From contig JAJFVL010000068.1 in the NCBI GenBank assembly GCA_021371855.1, positions 54,906-118,905 of the forward strand: a stretch of DNA of 64,000 bases. The letters run 5' to 3'. This document shows, piece by piece, positions 25,550-33,732 of this stretch. The notes under the pieces are model-generated. The model was given only the letters and a program-made list of their open reading frames with translations. It was not told the origin of the DNA and did not search any database. The position numbers were made by a program, and so were the translations under genes. Source of the stretch: Bacteroidales bacterium. Its GTDB lineage: Bacteria > Bacteroidota > Bacteroidia > Bacteroidales > VadinHA17. Within the stretch, counting starts at the first letter, position 1; every line of letters begins with the position of its first letter.

Positions 25550-26641
25550 ATGAAAGCAGAACATACACGTCGTGATTTCCTGGCAAAATCGAGTCTGGCA
25601 GGAATGGCCGCACTGGCTGTACCATTTACAGCCTGTGCAAATGAACAGAAACCCAGTGCTCCTGCCGATTCTATCGAATCAACTCTTATTGTACCCAAAG
25701 CTAATGCCCTTCCTATTACAGGTACCTTCCTCGATGAAATATCACATGATATTCCGCACCAGAACTGGGGGGAAAAAGAGTGGGATATTGAATTCGGACA
25801 TATGAAAGCCATCGGTATCGACACTGTAATTGTAATCCGCTCAGGTTATAGAAAATTTATCACATTCCCGTCACCTTATCTTCTTAAAAAAGGGTGCTAT
25901 ATGCCATCAGTTGACTTGATCGATATGTATTTACGCTTATCGGATAAATACAATATGAAGTTTTACTTCGGTTTGTACGATTCCGGAAAATACTGGGATA
26001 CCGGAGATATGTCGTGGGAAGTCGAGGACAATAAGTTTGTGATCGACGAAGTATGGAAAAACTACGGTAGTAAGCACAAGAGCTTCCAGGGATGGTATAT
26101 AAGCGGAGAGATCAGCCGTAAGACAAAAGGTGCCATCGGCGCATTTCATGCGATGGGGAAACAATGTAAAGACGTTTCCGGAGGCCTTCCTACATTCATC
26201 TCACCATGGATTGATGGCAAAAAAGCAGTTGAGGCTGCAGGAGGCGACCTGACGAAAGCAAATTCCGTTTCGGTACAGGAACATGAAAAAGAGTGGGGAG
26301 AAATATTCGATGGAATACACGATGTAGTTGATGCATGCGCATTTCAGGACGGACATATCGATTATGATGAACTTGACGCATTCTTCTCTGTAAACAAAAA
26401 GATGGCAGATAAATACGGGATGAAATGCTGGACCAATGCCGAGACATTTGACCGTGATATGCCTATCAGGTTCCTCCCGATCAAATTCGACAAACTTCGT
26501 ATGAAACTCGAAGCTGCAAAACGTGCAGGTTACGATAAGGGCATTACTTTTGAATTTTCACATTTTATGAGTCCCCAATCGGCTTATTTGCAAGCCAGCC
26601 ACCTCTATAACCGATATAAAGAATACTTTAATATTAAATAA
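25550..26641 (+). CDS. DUF4434-family exported protein 2
   Basis: 363 residues from ATG 25550; the TTG at 25526 would add 8 residues. The leader MKAEHTRRDFLAKSSLAG has an excellent Tat motif (TRRDFLA). It ends FTAC, which could be a lipobox, so the product may be a Tat-exported lipoprotein. The mature part has the family start ITGTFLDEISHDIPHQNWGEK, then MKAIGIDTVIVIRSGYR, FQGWYISGEIS, WIDGKKAVEAAGG and WTNAETFDRD. Acidic residues in GEIS and NAETF resemble glycoside-hydrolase strand ends. It differs clearly from copy 1 (22617), so the two are an old pair rather than a recent duplication. The MFS gene begins 2 bp after its stop. Confidence 0.75.
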   Translation: MKAEHTRRDFLAKSSLAGMAALAVPFTACANEQKPSAPADSIESTLIVPKANALPITGTFLDEISHDIPHQNWGEKEWDIEFGHMKAIGIDTVIVIRSGYRKFITFPSPYLLKKGCYMPSVDLIDMYLRLSDKYNMKFYFGLYDSGKYWDTGDMSWEVEDNKFVIDEVWKNYGSKHKSFQGWYISGEISRKTKGAIGAFHAMGKQCKDVSGGLPTFISPWIDGKKAVEAAGGDLTKANSVSVQEHEKEWGEIFDGIHDVVDACAFQDGHIDYDELDAFFSVNKKMADKYGMKCWTNAETFDRDMPIRFLPIKFDKLRMKLEAAKRAGYDKGITFEFSHFMSPQSAYLQASHLYNRYKEYFNIK

Positions 26642-26643
26642 TC

Positions 26644-28071
26644 ATGAATCAACATTCGAATCAGATAATTTATGTGGTCTGGCTTTCAATTGTAGCTTCG
26701 CTGGGAGGATTTCTTTTCGGTTATGATACGGCGGTTATTTCTGGCACAGTAGATCAGGTCTCTTCTCAGTTTAATCTTAGTGACATTACAAAAGGATGGT
26801 ACGTTGGATGTGCACTTGTAGGATCAATAGCCGGTGTGATAATCGCCGGTTCGCTGAGTGATAAATTCGGCAGAAAGATCGTATTATTGCTTTCTGCAGT
26901 GTTGTTCTCGGTATCAGGTATCGGTTGTATGATTGCCGCTGACGAAGTGCAATTGGTTATTGCACGTATCCTTGGTGGAATAGGCATCGGGGTAGCATCG
27001 GTTGTGTCTCCTCTGTACATTGCGGAGGTATCAGTTCCCAGTTTTCGCGGACGGTTAGTTTCGATGTACCAGTTAGCAATCACTATAGGTTTCCTTGCAG
27101 CATATTTAACCAATTTTGGGTTACTCCAATACTCTGAAAAACTTCTGGCTATTGGAGCTACTGGCGGCTTGCACGGTAAAATTTTCGGCACTGAAGCCTG
27201 GAGAGCAATGTTAGGTATGGAAGCTTTGCCTGCTGTCCTGTTTTTTATGGCACTTTTTCTTATTCCTGAGAGCCCCCGCTGGCTGGTAGTAAACAGAAAG
27301 GAAGAAAAGGCCACATCGATCATGAATAAAATATATGGAGAACAAGAAGCCGGGGTCCAGATAAATAATGTAAAAAATCTGGTGGCTTCTGAAATAAAAT
27401 CTGACTGGCATATGCTCCTGCAGCCGGGTTTTCGTATGGCTCTCTTTATAGGAGTGGCACTGGCAATGCTTGGTCAGTTGATGGGAGTAAACGCTGTTCT
27501 TTACTATGGACCCACTATCTTTAAAGAGAGCGGACTATCAAGCGGGGATTCACTATTCTATCAGGTACTGGTCGGCCTGGTAAATATGCTGACAACTGTT
27601 CTGGCCCTGATCATCATCGATAAAGTTGGCCGTAAAAAACTTGTTTACTGGGGAGTGTCCGGAATGATAATCGCTTTGATAATTATCGGTATCTACTTTG
27701 CATTTGGTACAGGTCTGGGCCTTTCACACATCTTCCTTCTGGTATTCTTCCTCTTCTATATTTTCTGTTGTGCAATTTCAATTTGTGCGGTAATATTTGT
27801 CCTCCTTTCCGAGATGTATCCTGTGAAAGTAAGAGGTGCTGCAATGTCAATAGCAAGTTTGTCTCTCTGGATAGGAACATACCTGATTGGCCAGCTTACA
27901 CCTGTGATGCTTACAAAACTGACTCCTGCCGGTACTTTCTGGCTTTTTGCATTAATGTGCTTACCATATATTTTAATAGTATGGAAATTATTACCGGAAA
28001 CAACCGGGAAATCACTGGAAGAAATAGAAGAAATGTGGATACAGAAAGGGAAGAAAAAAGTCAAGAATTAA
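26644..28071 (+). CDS. MFS sugar porter (sugar/H+ symporter type)
   Basis: 475 residues, twelve membrane helices. The sugar-porter motifs are all present: GGFLFGYDTAVISG in helix 1, GSLSDKFGRK between helices 2 and 3, PLYIAEVSVPSFRGRLVS, PESPRWLVVN at the end of the first half, GVNAVLYYGPTIF in helix 7 and PETTGKSLEEIEEMW at the C-terminus. This is the XylE/GLUT family, importing a monosaccharide with protons across the inner membrane. It starts 2 bp after the DUF4434 gene 2 stop and is followed 42 bp later by the epimerase, so it imports the product released in the periplasm. The sugar is unknown. Confidence 0.92.
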   Translation: MNQHSNQIIYVVWLSIVASLGGFLFGYDTAVISGTVDQVSSQFNLSDITKGWYVGCALVGSIAGVIIAGSLSDKFGRKIVLLLSAVLFSVSGIGCMIAADEVQLVIARILGGIGIGVASVVSPLYIAEVSVPSFRGRLVSMYQLAITIGFLAAYLTNFGLLQYSEKLLAIGATGGLHGKIFGTEAWRAMLGMEALPAVLFFMALFLIPESPRWLVVNRKEEKATSIMNKIYGEQEAGVQINNVKNLVASEIKSDWHMLLQPGFRMALFIGVALAMLGQLMGVNAVLYYGPTIFKESGLSSGDSLFYQVLVGLVNMLTTVLALIIIDKVGRKKLVYWGVSGMIIALIIIGIYFAFGTGLGLSHIFLLVFFLFYIFCCAISICAVIFVLLSEMYPVKVRGAAMSIASLSLWIGTYLIGQLTPVMLTKLTPAGTFWLFALMCLPYILIVWKLLPETTGKSLEEIEEMWIQKGKKKVKN

Positions 28072-28113
28072 ATATTTTGGTTTTAACCTGATAGCGATTT
28101 AAAATTTAAAACT

Positions 28114-29277
28114 ATGGATTCTCATTATTTATCAAAACTTTATAAGGAGGAATTGTTGAATAACGTTCTTCCTTTCTGGATTGAAAAATCTCAGGATAAA
28201 AAGTACGGCGGGTATTTTACATGTCTCGACAGAGCCGGAAATGTTTTTGATACTGATAAGTTTGTCTGGCTTCAGGGTCGGGAAGTATGGCTTTTCTCAA
28301 TGCTCTATAATAATCTTGAGAAAAATCCCGAATGGCTGAAATGTGCTGAACAGGGAGGTGAATTTTTAAAGAAATTCGGACACGACGGAAATTATAACTG
28401 GTATTTTTCACTGACACAGGAAGGAAAGCCGGTTATAGAACCGTACAATATCTTCTCGTATACTTTTGCCACCATGGCATTTGGCCAGCTGGCCAAGGCT
28501 ACCGGCAAACAGGAATACGCTGACATTGCAAAAAGAACATTTGATATTATTCTCTCAAAGAAGGAAAATCCAAAAGGGAAATGGAACAAAGCCTATCCCG
28601 GTACGCGCGAACTTAAAAACTTCGCCTTGCCAATGATCCTCTGTAACTTATCTCTGGAGATTGAGCACCTCCTGGATAAAGATTTTCTTCAGGGAACAAT
28701 CGACACGGTTATCCATGAAGTGATGGATCTTTTTTACCGTCCAGAGTTGGGACTTATAGTAGAAAACATAACTACTGACAATAATCTATCCGACACTTTT
28801 GAAGGTCGTGTACTCAATCCGGGTCATGCAATTGAAGCTATGTGGTTCATTATGGATCTGGGAGAACGTCTTCACAGACCGGAGCTGATCAGGAAAGCTG
28901 CTGAAATCGCTGTGCAGATGGCAGAATACGGATGGGACAAACAATATGGAGGGATCTATTATTTCCTCGACAGGGAAGGGCATCCTGTTCAGCAACTTGA
29001 ATGGGATCAGAAATTATGGTGGGTTCATATCGAAACACTGATCTCAATGTTGAAAGGTTATCAGCTTACCGGATCCAAAGACTGTCTGAAATGGTTTGAG
29101 ATCGTTCACGAATATACCTGGGATCATTTCAAAGACAAGGAATATCCCGAATGGTACGGCTATCTGAACCGCCGGGGTGAAGTTCTGCTTCCCCTTAAAG
29201 GCGGAAAATGGAAAGGATGTTTCCATGTTCCCCGCGGACTATATCAATGCTGGAAGACTCTTGAAAAGATTCAATAG
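28114..29277 (+). CDS. N-acylglucosamine 2-epimerase (AGE) family protein
   Basis: 387 residues, the normal length of the (alpha/alpha)6-barrel AGE family. Markers include FVWLQGREVWLFSMLYN, NPGHAIEAMWFIMD with a catalytic-type histidine, KLWWVHIETLISM with a second histidine, and GCFHVPRGLYQCW with a third. The family includes GlcNAc/ManNAc 2-epimerase, cellobiose 2-epimerase and mannose/sulfoquinovose isomerases, so the substrate cannot be given. No signal peptide: it acts in the cytoplasm on the sugar brought in by the MFS protein. No neuraminate lyase or kinase is present, which speaks against simple sialic acid use. Confidence 0.9.
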   Translation: MDSHYLSKLYKEELLNNVLPFWIEKSQDKKYGGYFTCLDRAGNVFDTDKFVWLQGREVWLFSMLYNNLEKNPEWLKCAEQGGEFLKKFGHDGNYNWYFSLTQEGKPVIEPYNIFSYTFATMAFGQLAKATGKQEYADIAKRTFDIILSKKENPKGKWNKAYPGTRELKNFALPMILCNLSLEIEHLLDKDFLQGTIDTVIHEVMDLFYRPELGLIVENITTDNNLSDTFEGRVLNPGHAIEAMWFIMDLGERLHRPELIRKAAEIAVQMAEYGWDKQYGGIYYFLDREGHPVQQLEWDQKLWWVHIETLISMLKGYQLTGSKDCLKWFEIVHEYTWDHFKDKEYPEWYGYLNRRGEVLLPLKGGKWKGCFHVPRGLYQCWKTLEKIQ

Positions 29278-29285
29278 GTTTAAGG

Positions 29286-29306
29286 GGCGGTTATAAACAA
29301 ACCGCC
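29286..29306. terminator. Bidirectional hairpin between the convergent epimerase and peptidase genes
   Basis: GGCGGTT (29286-29292) pairs with AACCGCC (29300-29306). It lies 9 bp after the epimerase stop and overlaps the last codons of the minus-strand peptidase. T-rich bases follow (TCTACTTCTTT), so it can serve the plus-strand operon. Confidence 0.6.
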
Positions 29307-30676
29307 TCTACTTCTTTAACTGATTTCGGGATTGGTTTTCCAAGCAGCTTATGCCCTGCATCCGTAATCAGGACATTATCTTCAATCCTGATACCACCGA
29401 CTTCCATATAATCTTTCAGTTTATCATAGTTAATGAACTCTTTAAATTTTCCGCCGGCTTTCCAGAGTTCTATCAGTTCCGGGATAAAATAGATACCAGG
29501 CTCTACTGTAAATACATGTCCTGGTTTATAGGGAAGTGCAAAACGGAGAGAAGACAGACCAAACATGTCACTTCTTTTGATCTCATCATTATATCCGACA
29601 TAGTTTTCTCCAAGTCCTTCCATATCGTGCACATCGAGGCCCATCATGTGACCTATACCGTGAGGAAAGAAAAGAGAATGTGCTCCGGCTTCAACTGCCT
29701 CATCAACATCACCTTTCATCAACCCTAATTCTTTCATCCCCGCAGCAATTATTTTACTTGCAATGAAATGGACATCACGGTTGGAAATGCCGGGATGTGC
29801 AGATTTAATTGATTCGGTATTTGCCTGAAGAACAATCTCATACATATTCTTTTGCTGTTGGCTGAATTTTCCTCCCACCGGAGTTGTACGGGTAATATCG
29901 GAAGCATAATGCAGACTGGTTTCAGCGCCAGCGTCAGTGACCATCATTTTTCCTTTCTTCAATATATTGCCATGAAAATGGTTGTGAAGAGTCTGCCCGT
30001 TAATGCTGAGTATTGTCGGGAATGAAGTTCCGCAACCTTTCGCCAGAGCAATTCCCTCAACAGCACCAAATATATCCTGCTCCCTGATACCCTGCTTGCA
30101 CATCTTCATTGCTGTTACATGCATTTCGTATGCTATGTCGAGAGATTTTTCAATCTCTTCAATTTCGACCTTTTCTTTAATTGATCTCATGGAGATAACT
30201 GCTTTTATCAGATCAACAGAAGCAAGCGTTTTCATCTGGCAGGGATTTTCCTTCAACAACGCGCCAAGGATCATTTTCGTTTCAGCACGGTATGGAGGAA
30301 GAAAATGTATCTTTCTTTTCTTTGATAAAGCATCTGTGACGATCTCCTCAAGCCTCGGTATCGGAGCGGTATTTGTAACTCCGCTTTTAAGGGCAAGCTC
30401 TTTAACTTTTGGCTGCGGACCCATCCATACAATGTCGTCCATTTCGAAGTCGTTGCCAAATATCCTGTCAATACCGGAGTCAAAGTCCATAACGCCTGTG
30501 AAACCAGGTATATCGAGCCCGAAAAAATATAAAAAATCACTGTCCTGCCTGAAATGATAAGTATTTGAAGGGTAATTCATTGGTGCTTCCATATTGCCCG
30601 GGAACAAAGCAAGACCGGTTTTCATCTTTTTACGGAGTTCTTCTCTCCTTCTGATATATATTTCGCTTTTAAACAT
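29291..30676 (-). CDS. Xaa-Pro aminopeptidase-like M24 metallopeptidase
   Basis: 461 residues. The N-terminal AMP_N-like domain (about 1-150) is followed by the M24 pita-bread domain. Metal ligands are recognisable in MVTDAGAETSLHYASDITRT (two aspartates), FFPHGIGHMMGLDVHD (histidine), HVFTVEPGIYF and GGIRIEDNVLIT (two glutamates). These enzymes remove an N-terminal residue before proline. The C-terminal KPIPKSVKEVEAVCL lies over the hairpin described above. It stands alone, with its start at 30676 preceded by AT-rich DNA. Confidence 0.9.
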   Translation of the reverse strand: MFKSEIYIRRREELRKKMKTGLALFPGNMEAPMNYPSNTYHFRQDSDFLYFFGLDIPGFTGVMDFDSGIDRIFGNDFEMDDIVWMGPQPKVKELALKSGVTNTAPIPRLEEIVTDALSKKRKIHFLPPYRAETKMILGALLKENPCQMKTLASVDLIKAVISMRSIKEKVEIEEIEKSLDIAYEMHVTAMKMCKQGIREQDIFGAVEGIALAKGCGTSFPTILSINGQTLHNHFHGNILKKGKMMVTDAGAETSLHYASDITRTTPVGGKFSQQQKNMYEIVLQANTESIKSAHPGISNRDVHFIASKIIAAGMKELGLMKGDVDEAVEAGAHSLFFPHGIGHMMGLDVHDMEGLGENYVGYNDEIKRSDMFGLSSLRFALPYKPGHVFTVEPGIYFIPELIELWKAGGKFKEFINYDKLKDYMEVGGIRIEDNVLITDAGHKLLGKPIPKSVKEVEAVCL

Positions 30677-30887
30677 TATTGTATTTTTTTATATGACAAA
30701 TATAAACTACTAAATTACGATTCATAAGGCTATTATCCAATTCCGGGCGGCTTATATTTGCAAAATAAAACTCAAAATCCAACATTTTAAGAATCAATGG
30801 AATTAAAATGCGAATCGTTTTATTTTTAATAAATATATACTATATTCGCTTCAGTTATCAACAGTTTGTTAACAATATCAATCAACT

Positions 30888-31616
30888 ATGCCTTATAGAA
30901 GATTACCAAACACCGATACTGCCCGAATCAGGGCAATGAGGATTGCTCTCAGAAAGGGGAAAGAGCTTCCGCCCCAGAAATTGGCATTTTCCTCAAAAAC
31001 AGCTCTAAGGTTAGAAAAATTTCTTCCTCAGTTTGAAAACTGTATCCGGTCATACCGTCAATCACTGGCTTCGCAGACAGTAAAAGGCAAGGATTATAAT
31101 GAAGTTTTAAAAAAAGCAAGGATTTATCTGATTCACTTTATCAGAGTAATGAATATGGCAGTATTCCGTGGTGATCTTCCTGATAAAACAAGGGCATATT
31201 ATGGACTTGCAACAAATGAATCGACGGTTCCTTCGCTTAATACCGAGAACGAATTAATGAGTTGGGGAAGAAGGATTATTGAAGGAGAAGAGTTCAGGAT
31301 AAGAAAGGGAGGGAACCCTATCACAAATCCGACAATCGCAGTCGTCAAAGTCAGATTTGAAAATTACCTTGAAGCCTGGAATCACCACAATAATCTGTTA
31401 AATAAAACATTCGGGTGTATAGAAAAAAACAATTCACTCAGGCAGGAAGCTGACGATATTATACTGCATTTATGGAATGAGGTCGAGTGTTCTCACAGTT
31501 CACTTCCTGAAAAGATAAGAAAGATAAAAAATGAGGATTACGGGATTGTATATTTCTACAGGAAAAACGAGCGTGCCAAAGCATTTCAAATGGAGGCTCA
31601 AAAAGAAATATGTTAA
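30888..31616 (+). CDS. Conserved Bacteroidota protein of unknown function
   Basis: 242 residues, basic, mostly alpha-helical, no signal or membrane segment. It opens MPYRRLPNTDTARIRAMR, a start I have seen in unnamed Bacteroidales proteins, and contains an RIYLIHFIRVMNMAVFRGDL helix and IAVVKVRFENYLEAWNHH. Nothing catalytic is evident. The basic surface and length would fit nucleic-acid binding, but that is a guess. It converges with the CPBP gene, overlapping it by 4 bp at the 3' end. Confidence 0.6.
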   Translation: MPYRRLPNTDTARIRAMRIALRKGKELPPQKLAFSSKTALRLEKFLPQFENCIRSYRQSLASQTVKGKDYNEVLKKARIYLIHFIRVMNMAVFRGDLPDKTRAYYGLATNESTVPSLNTENELMSWGRRIIEGEEFRIRKGGNPITNPTIAVVKVRFENYLEAWNHHNNLLNKTFGCIEKNNSLRQEADDIILHLWNEVECSHSSLPEKIRKIKNEDYGIVYFYRKNERAKAFQMEAQKEIC

Positions 31617-32578
31617 TAATCAGCTTTTTTAGTTTGAATATTATCTGTACTTAATTCCGAATTCATCTTACTCCTTTTCCGGAAATACATCAGTATCATG
31701 CTACTTATGAGAACCGGTACAGGCAGCTCCAAAATATTCTTCCATGTTATATCCAAAGGAATATTAAACTTCTCCCAACCCAGAATGAATCCTCCTATTA
31801 CAGGCACGACATTATTCACAAAATGAACAATTACAGGCAACCATAATGTGCCACTCCAAAAATAGAGATAGCCAAAAACAAGTCCGAGAATAAATCTTGG
31901 AATGAATCCGTAAAACTGAAAATGTATTGTGCTGAACAAAAAAGCTGTCACCCATATTGCCGTATGTCCTGACCTGAACAGATTGCAGAGAATTTTCTGC
32001 AATACCCCCCTGAAAATCAATTCTTCTCCTATGGCTGGCAGAACCGCAACTGTAATAATGTTTAGTACCATGCTGCTGAAAAGAGTCGAAGCCATGAGAA
32101 GATCAATTAAACTATCCGCATTATCTTCCTTTTCTTTCATCCATTTTTCCACCCCTGAAAGCCAGTCGGGAAGATCCATTCCTGAATTTAGTTGCCCTGT
32201 AATGCTGGTTACAGGGAATATGCAAAATGCCAGGACAACAACAAGTATTACTTCATTTAAACCGGGCTTTCTTATATATGCCCGACAGGTTTGATTACCA
32301 GGAGTCAAAAGGGCCAGGATAATTATTGATGGAATAATAAAAAGTGAAATATCCTGGATGACTAACAGATATCTTATAAATGGGATATCGCTTTCCACAA
32401 TTCCAGAAGGGGTGTTTTCAAGAATATTGCCAGGATCCCTGTCAAAGATCAGGGTTCCTAAGATCAGAAAGCTGGTGAACAGAAACGTACCCACGACTAT
32501 GATTATCAATGACGAAAACAGTAACTGGGAAAGAGGAGATTTCCCATACAAGGAAAAATGTCTGGTATTATCGCTCAT
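31613..32578 (-). CDS. CPBP-family intramembrane metalloprotease 1
   Basis: 321 residues from the ATG at 32578 (MSDNTRHFSLYGKS). A frame extension of 29 codons upstream is possible but has no membrane or family character. It is a polytopic membrane protein. The CPBP (Abi/CaaX protease) motifs are AIGEELIFRGVLQ for the two catalytic glutamates, STIHFQFYGFIPRFILGLVFGYLY with a histidine, and WLPVIVHFVNNVV with a second histidine. Such proteases act on prenylated or other membrane substrates. A related gene stands at 33720-34673, on the other side of dusB. Confidence 0.85.
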   Translation of the reverse strand: MSDNTRHFSLYGKSPLSQLLFSSLIIIVVGTFLFTSFLILGTLIFDRDPGNILENTPSGIVESDIPFIRYLLVIQDISLFIIPSIIILALLTPGNQTCRAYIRKPGLNEVILVVVLAFCIFPVTSITGQLNSGMDLPDWLSGVEKWMKEKEDNADSLIDLLMASTLFSSMVLNIITVAVLPAIGEELIFRGVLQKILCNLFRSGHTAIWVTAFLFSTIHFQFYGFIPRFILGLVFGYLYFWSGTLWLPVIVHFVNNVVPVIGGFILGWEKFNIPLDITWKNILELPVPVLISSMILMYFRKRSKMNSELSTDNIQTKKADY

Positions 32579-32718
32579 TTTATTAATTTTGCACACTTTA
32601 ACTATTGAAAAAGCCGGGTAGTCGCTTATCTTCTTTATTTTAATTTTTAGTTTACAAAGATTCACTAAGTTAGTAAATATGCATAATTCTGCTTTTTAAT
32701 TATAAAAATATCATTCCC

Positions 32719-33732
32719 TTGACAATAGCTAACATATCATTGCGGGATTATCCTTTGTTCCTGGCTCCGATGGAGGACATTACCGATCCTTCCTTCAGGC
32801 AAATTTGCAAGATGCAGGGTGCAGATTTTATGTATACCGAATTTATCTCCTCAGACGGACTTATAAGGGATGGAGAGAAAAGTGTCAGAAAGCTTGATAT
32901 TTATGATCTTGAGAGACCAATAGGCATACAACTGTATGGACATCTGACAGATGCGATGGTTGAAGCAGCGCTGATCGCGGAAGAGGCAAAACCTGAACTT
33001 ATCGATATAAATTTTGGCTGTCCCATGAAGAAGATTGCCAACAGAGGTGCTGGTGCAGGGATGCTCAAAAATATACCGTTGATGATCGGAATGACTGAGG
33101 CGATAGTCAAAGCTGTAAAGCTTCCCGTTACCGTAAAAACCAGGCTTGGATGGGATGACGGCAGTAAAAACATAGTTGAGGTTGCTGAACGGCTGCAGGA
33201 CGTTGGTATTAAAGCCCTGACAATTCATGGCAGGACAAGGGCCCAGATTTACAAAGGTGCTGCCGACTGGACTCTGATCGGAGCTGTAAAGAACAACCAA
33301 AGAATGAAAATTCCCATCATTGGCAACGGTGATATTGACAGCCCGTCTAAAGCTAAAGAGATGTTCGACAGGTACGGTGTTGATGGCATCATGATTGGAC
33401 GTGCAACAGTAGGGCGGCCATGGCTCTTTCGGGATATAAGACATTTTCTTGATACCGGGGAACTTTTGCCTGAACCTGCTGTAAATGAAAAAGCCGATCT
33501 GGCCCTCCTTCATCTTGAAAAATCGCTTGAGTTTAAAGAGGGTAAAAGGGCTATATTTGAAATGCGTCGCCACCTTTCAAATTATTTCAAAGGACTTCCC
33601 CATTTTAAAGAAACCCGCTACAGGCTCCTCACCGCCCTTGAGGTCGATGAGATTAAGGTCATCATTAATGAGATACGGCAAAAATGGGGCGACTTCCGCA
33701 CTGAAGACAAGTCATCTGTTTACGGAATCTGA
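32719..33732 (+). CDS. dus: tRNA-dihydrouridine synthase (Dus family)
   Basis: 337 residues. The FMN TIM barrel has LFLAPMEDITDPSFR, the catalytic cysteine C101 in INFGCPMKKI, VKTRLGWDD, LTIHGRTRAQIYKG, GNGDI and GVDGIMIGRATVGRPW. It reduces uridines in the tRNA D-loop using NADPH. The start must be TTG at 32719: no ATG lies before the conserved APMED segment, and TTG gives the usual distance (16 residues) to it. A TAATTTTG -7-like box is at 32584-32591 on the plus strand. The 3' end overlaps the convergent CPBP gene by 13 bp. Confidence 0.9.
   Translation: MTIANISLRDYPLFLAPMEDITDPSFRQICKMQGADFMYTEFISSDGLIRDGEKSVRKLDIYDLERPIGIQLYGHLTDAMVEAALIAEEAKPELIDINFGCPMKKIANRGAGAGMLKNIPLMIGMTEAIVKAVKLPVTVKTRLGWDDGSKNIVEVAERLQDVGIKALTIHGRTRAQIYKGAADWTLIGAVKNNQRMKIPIIGNGDIDSPSKAKEMFDRYGVDGIMIGRATVGRPWLFRDIRHFLDTGELLPEPAVNEKADLALLHLEKSLEFKEGKRAIFEMRRHLSNYFKGLPHFKETRYRLLTALEVDEIKVIINEIRQKWGDFRTEDKSSVYGI

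Noticed and set aside
26644..29277. Sialic acid catabolic operon (nanT/nanE-like)
   Set aside because: The MFS and AGE genes are compatible, but no neuraminate lyase, kinase or sialidase is present, and the AGE family covers many sugars.
30003..30557. 184-codon frame opposite the peptidase gene
   Set aside because: Antisense shadow. The M24 peptidase has all metal ligands on the other strand.
32851..33573. 240-codon frame opposite dusB
   Set aside because: Shadow of dusB. It shows no family features, while dusB motifs are complete.
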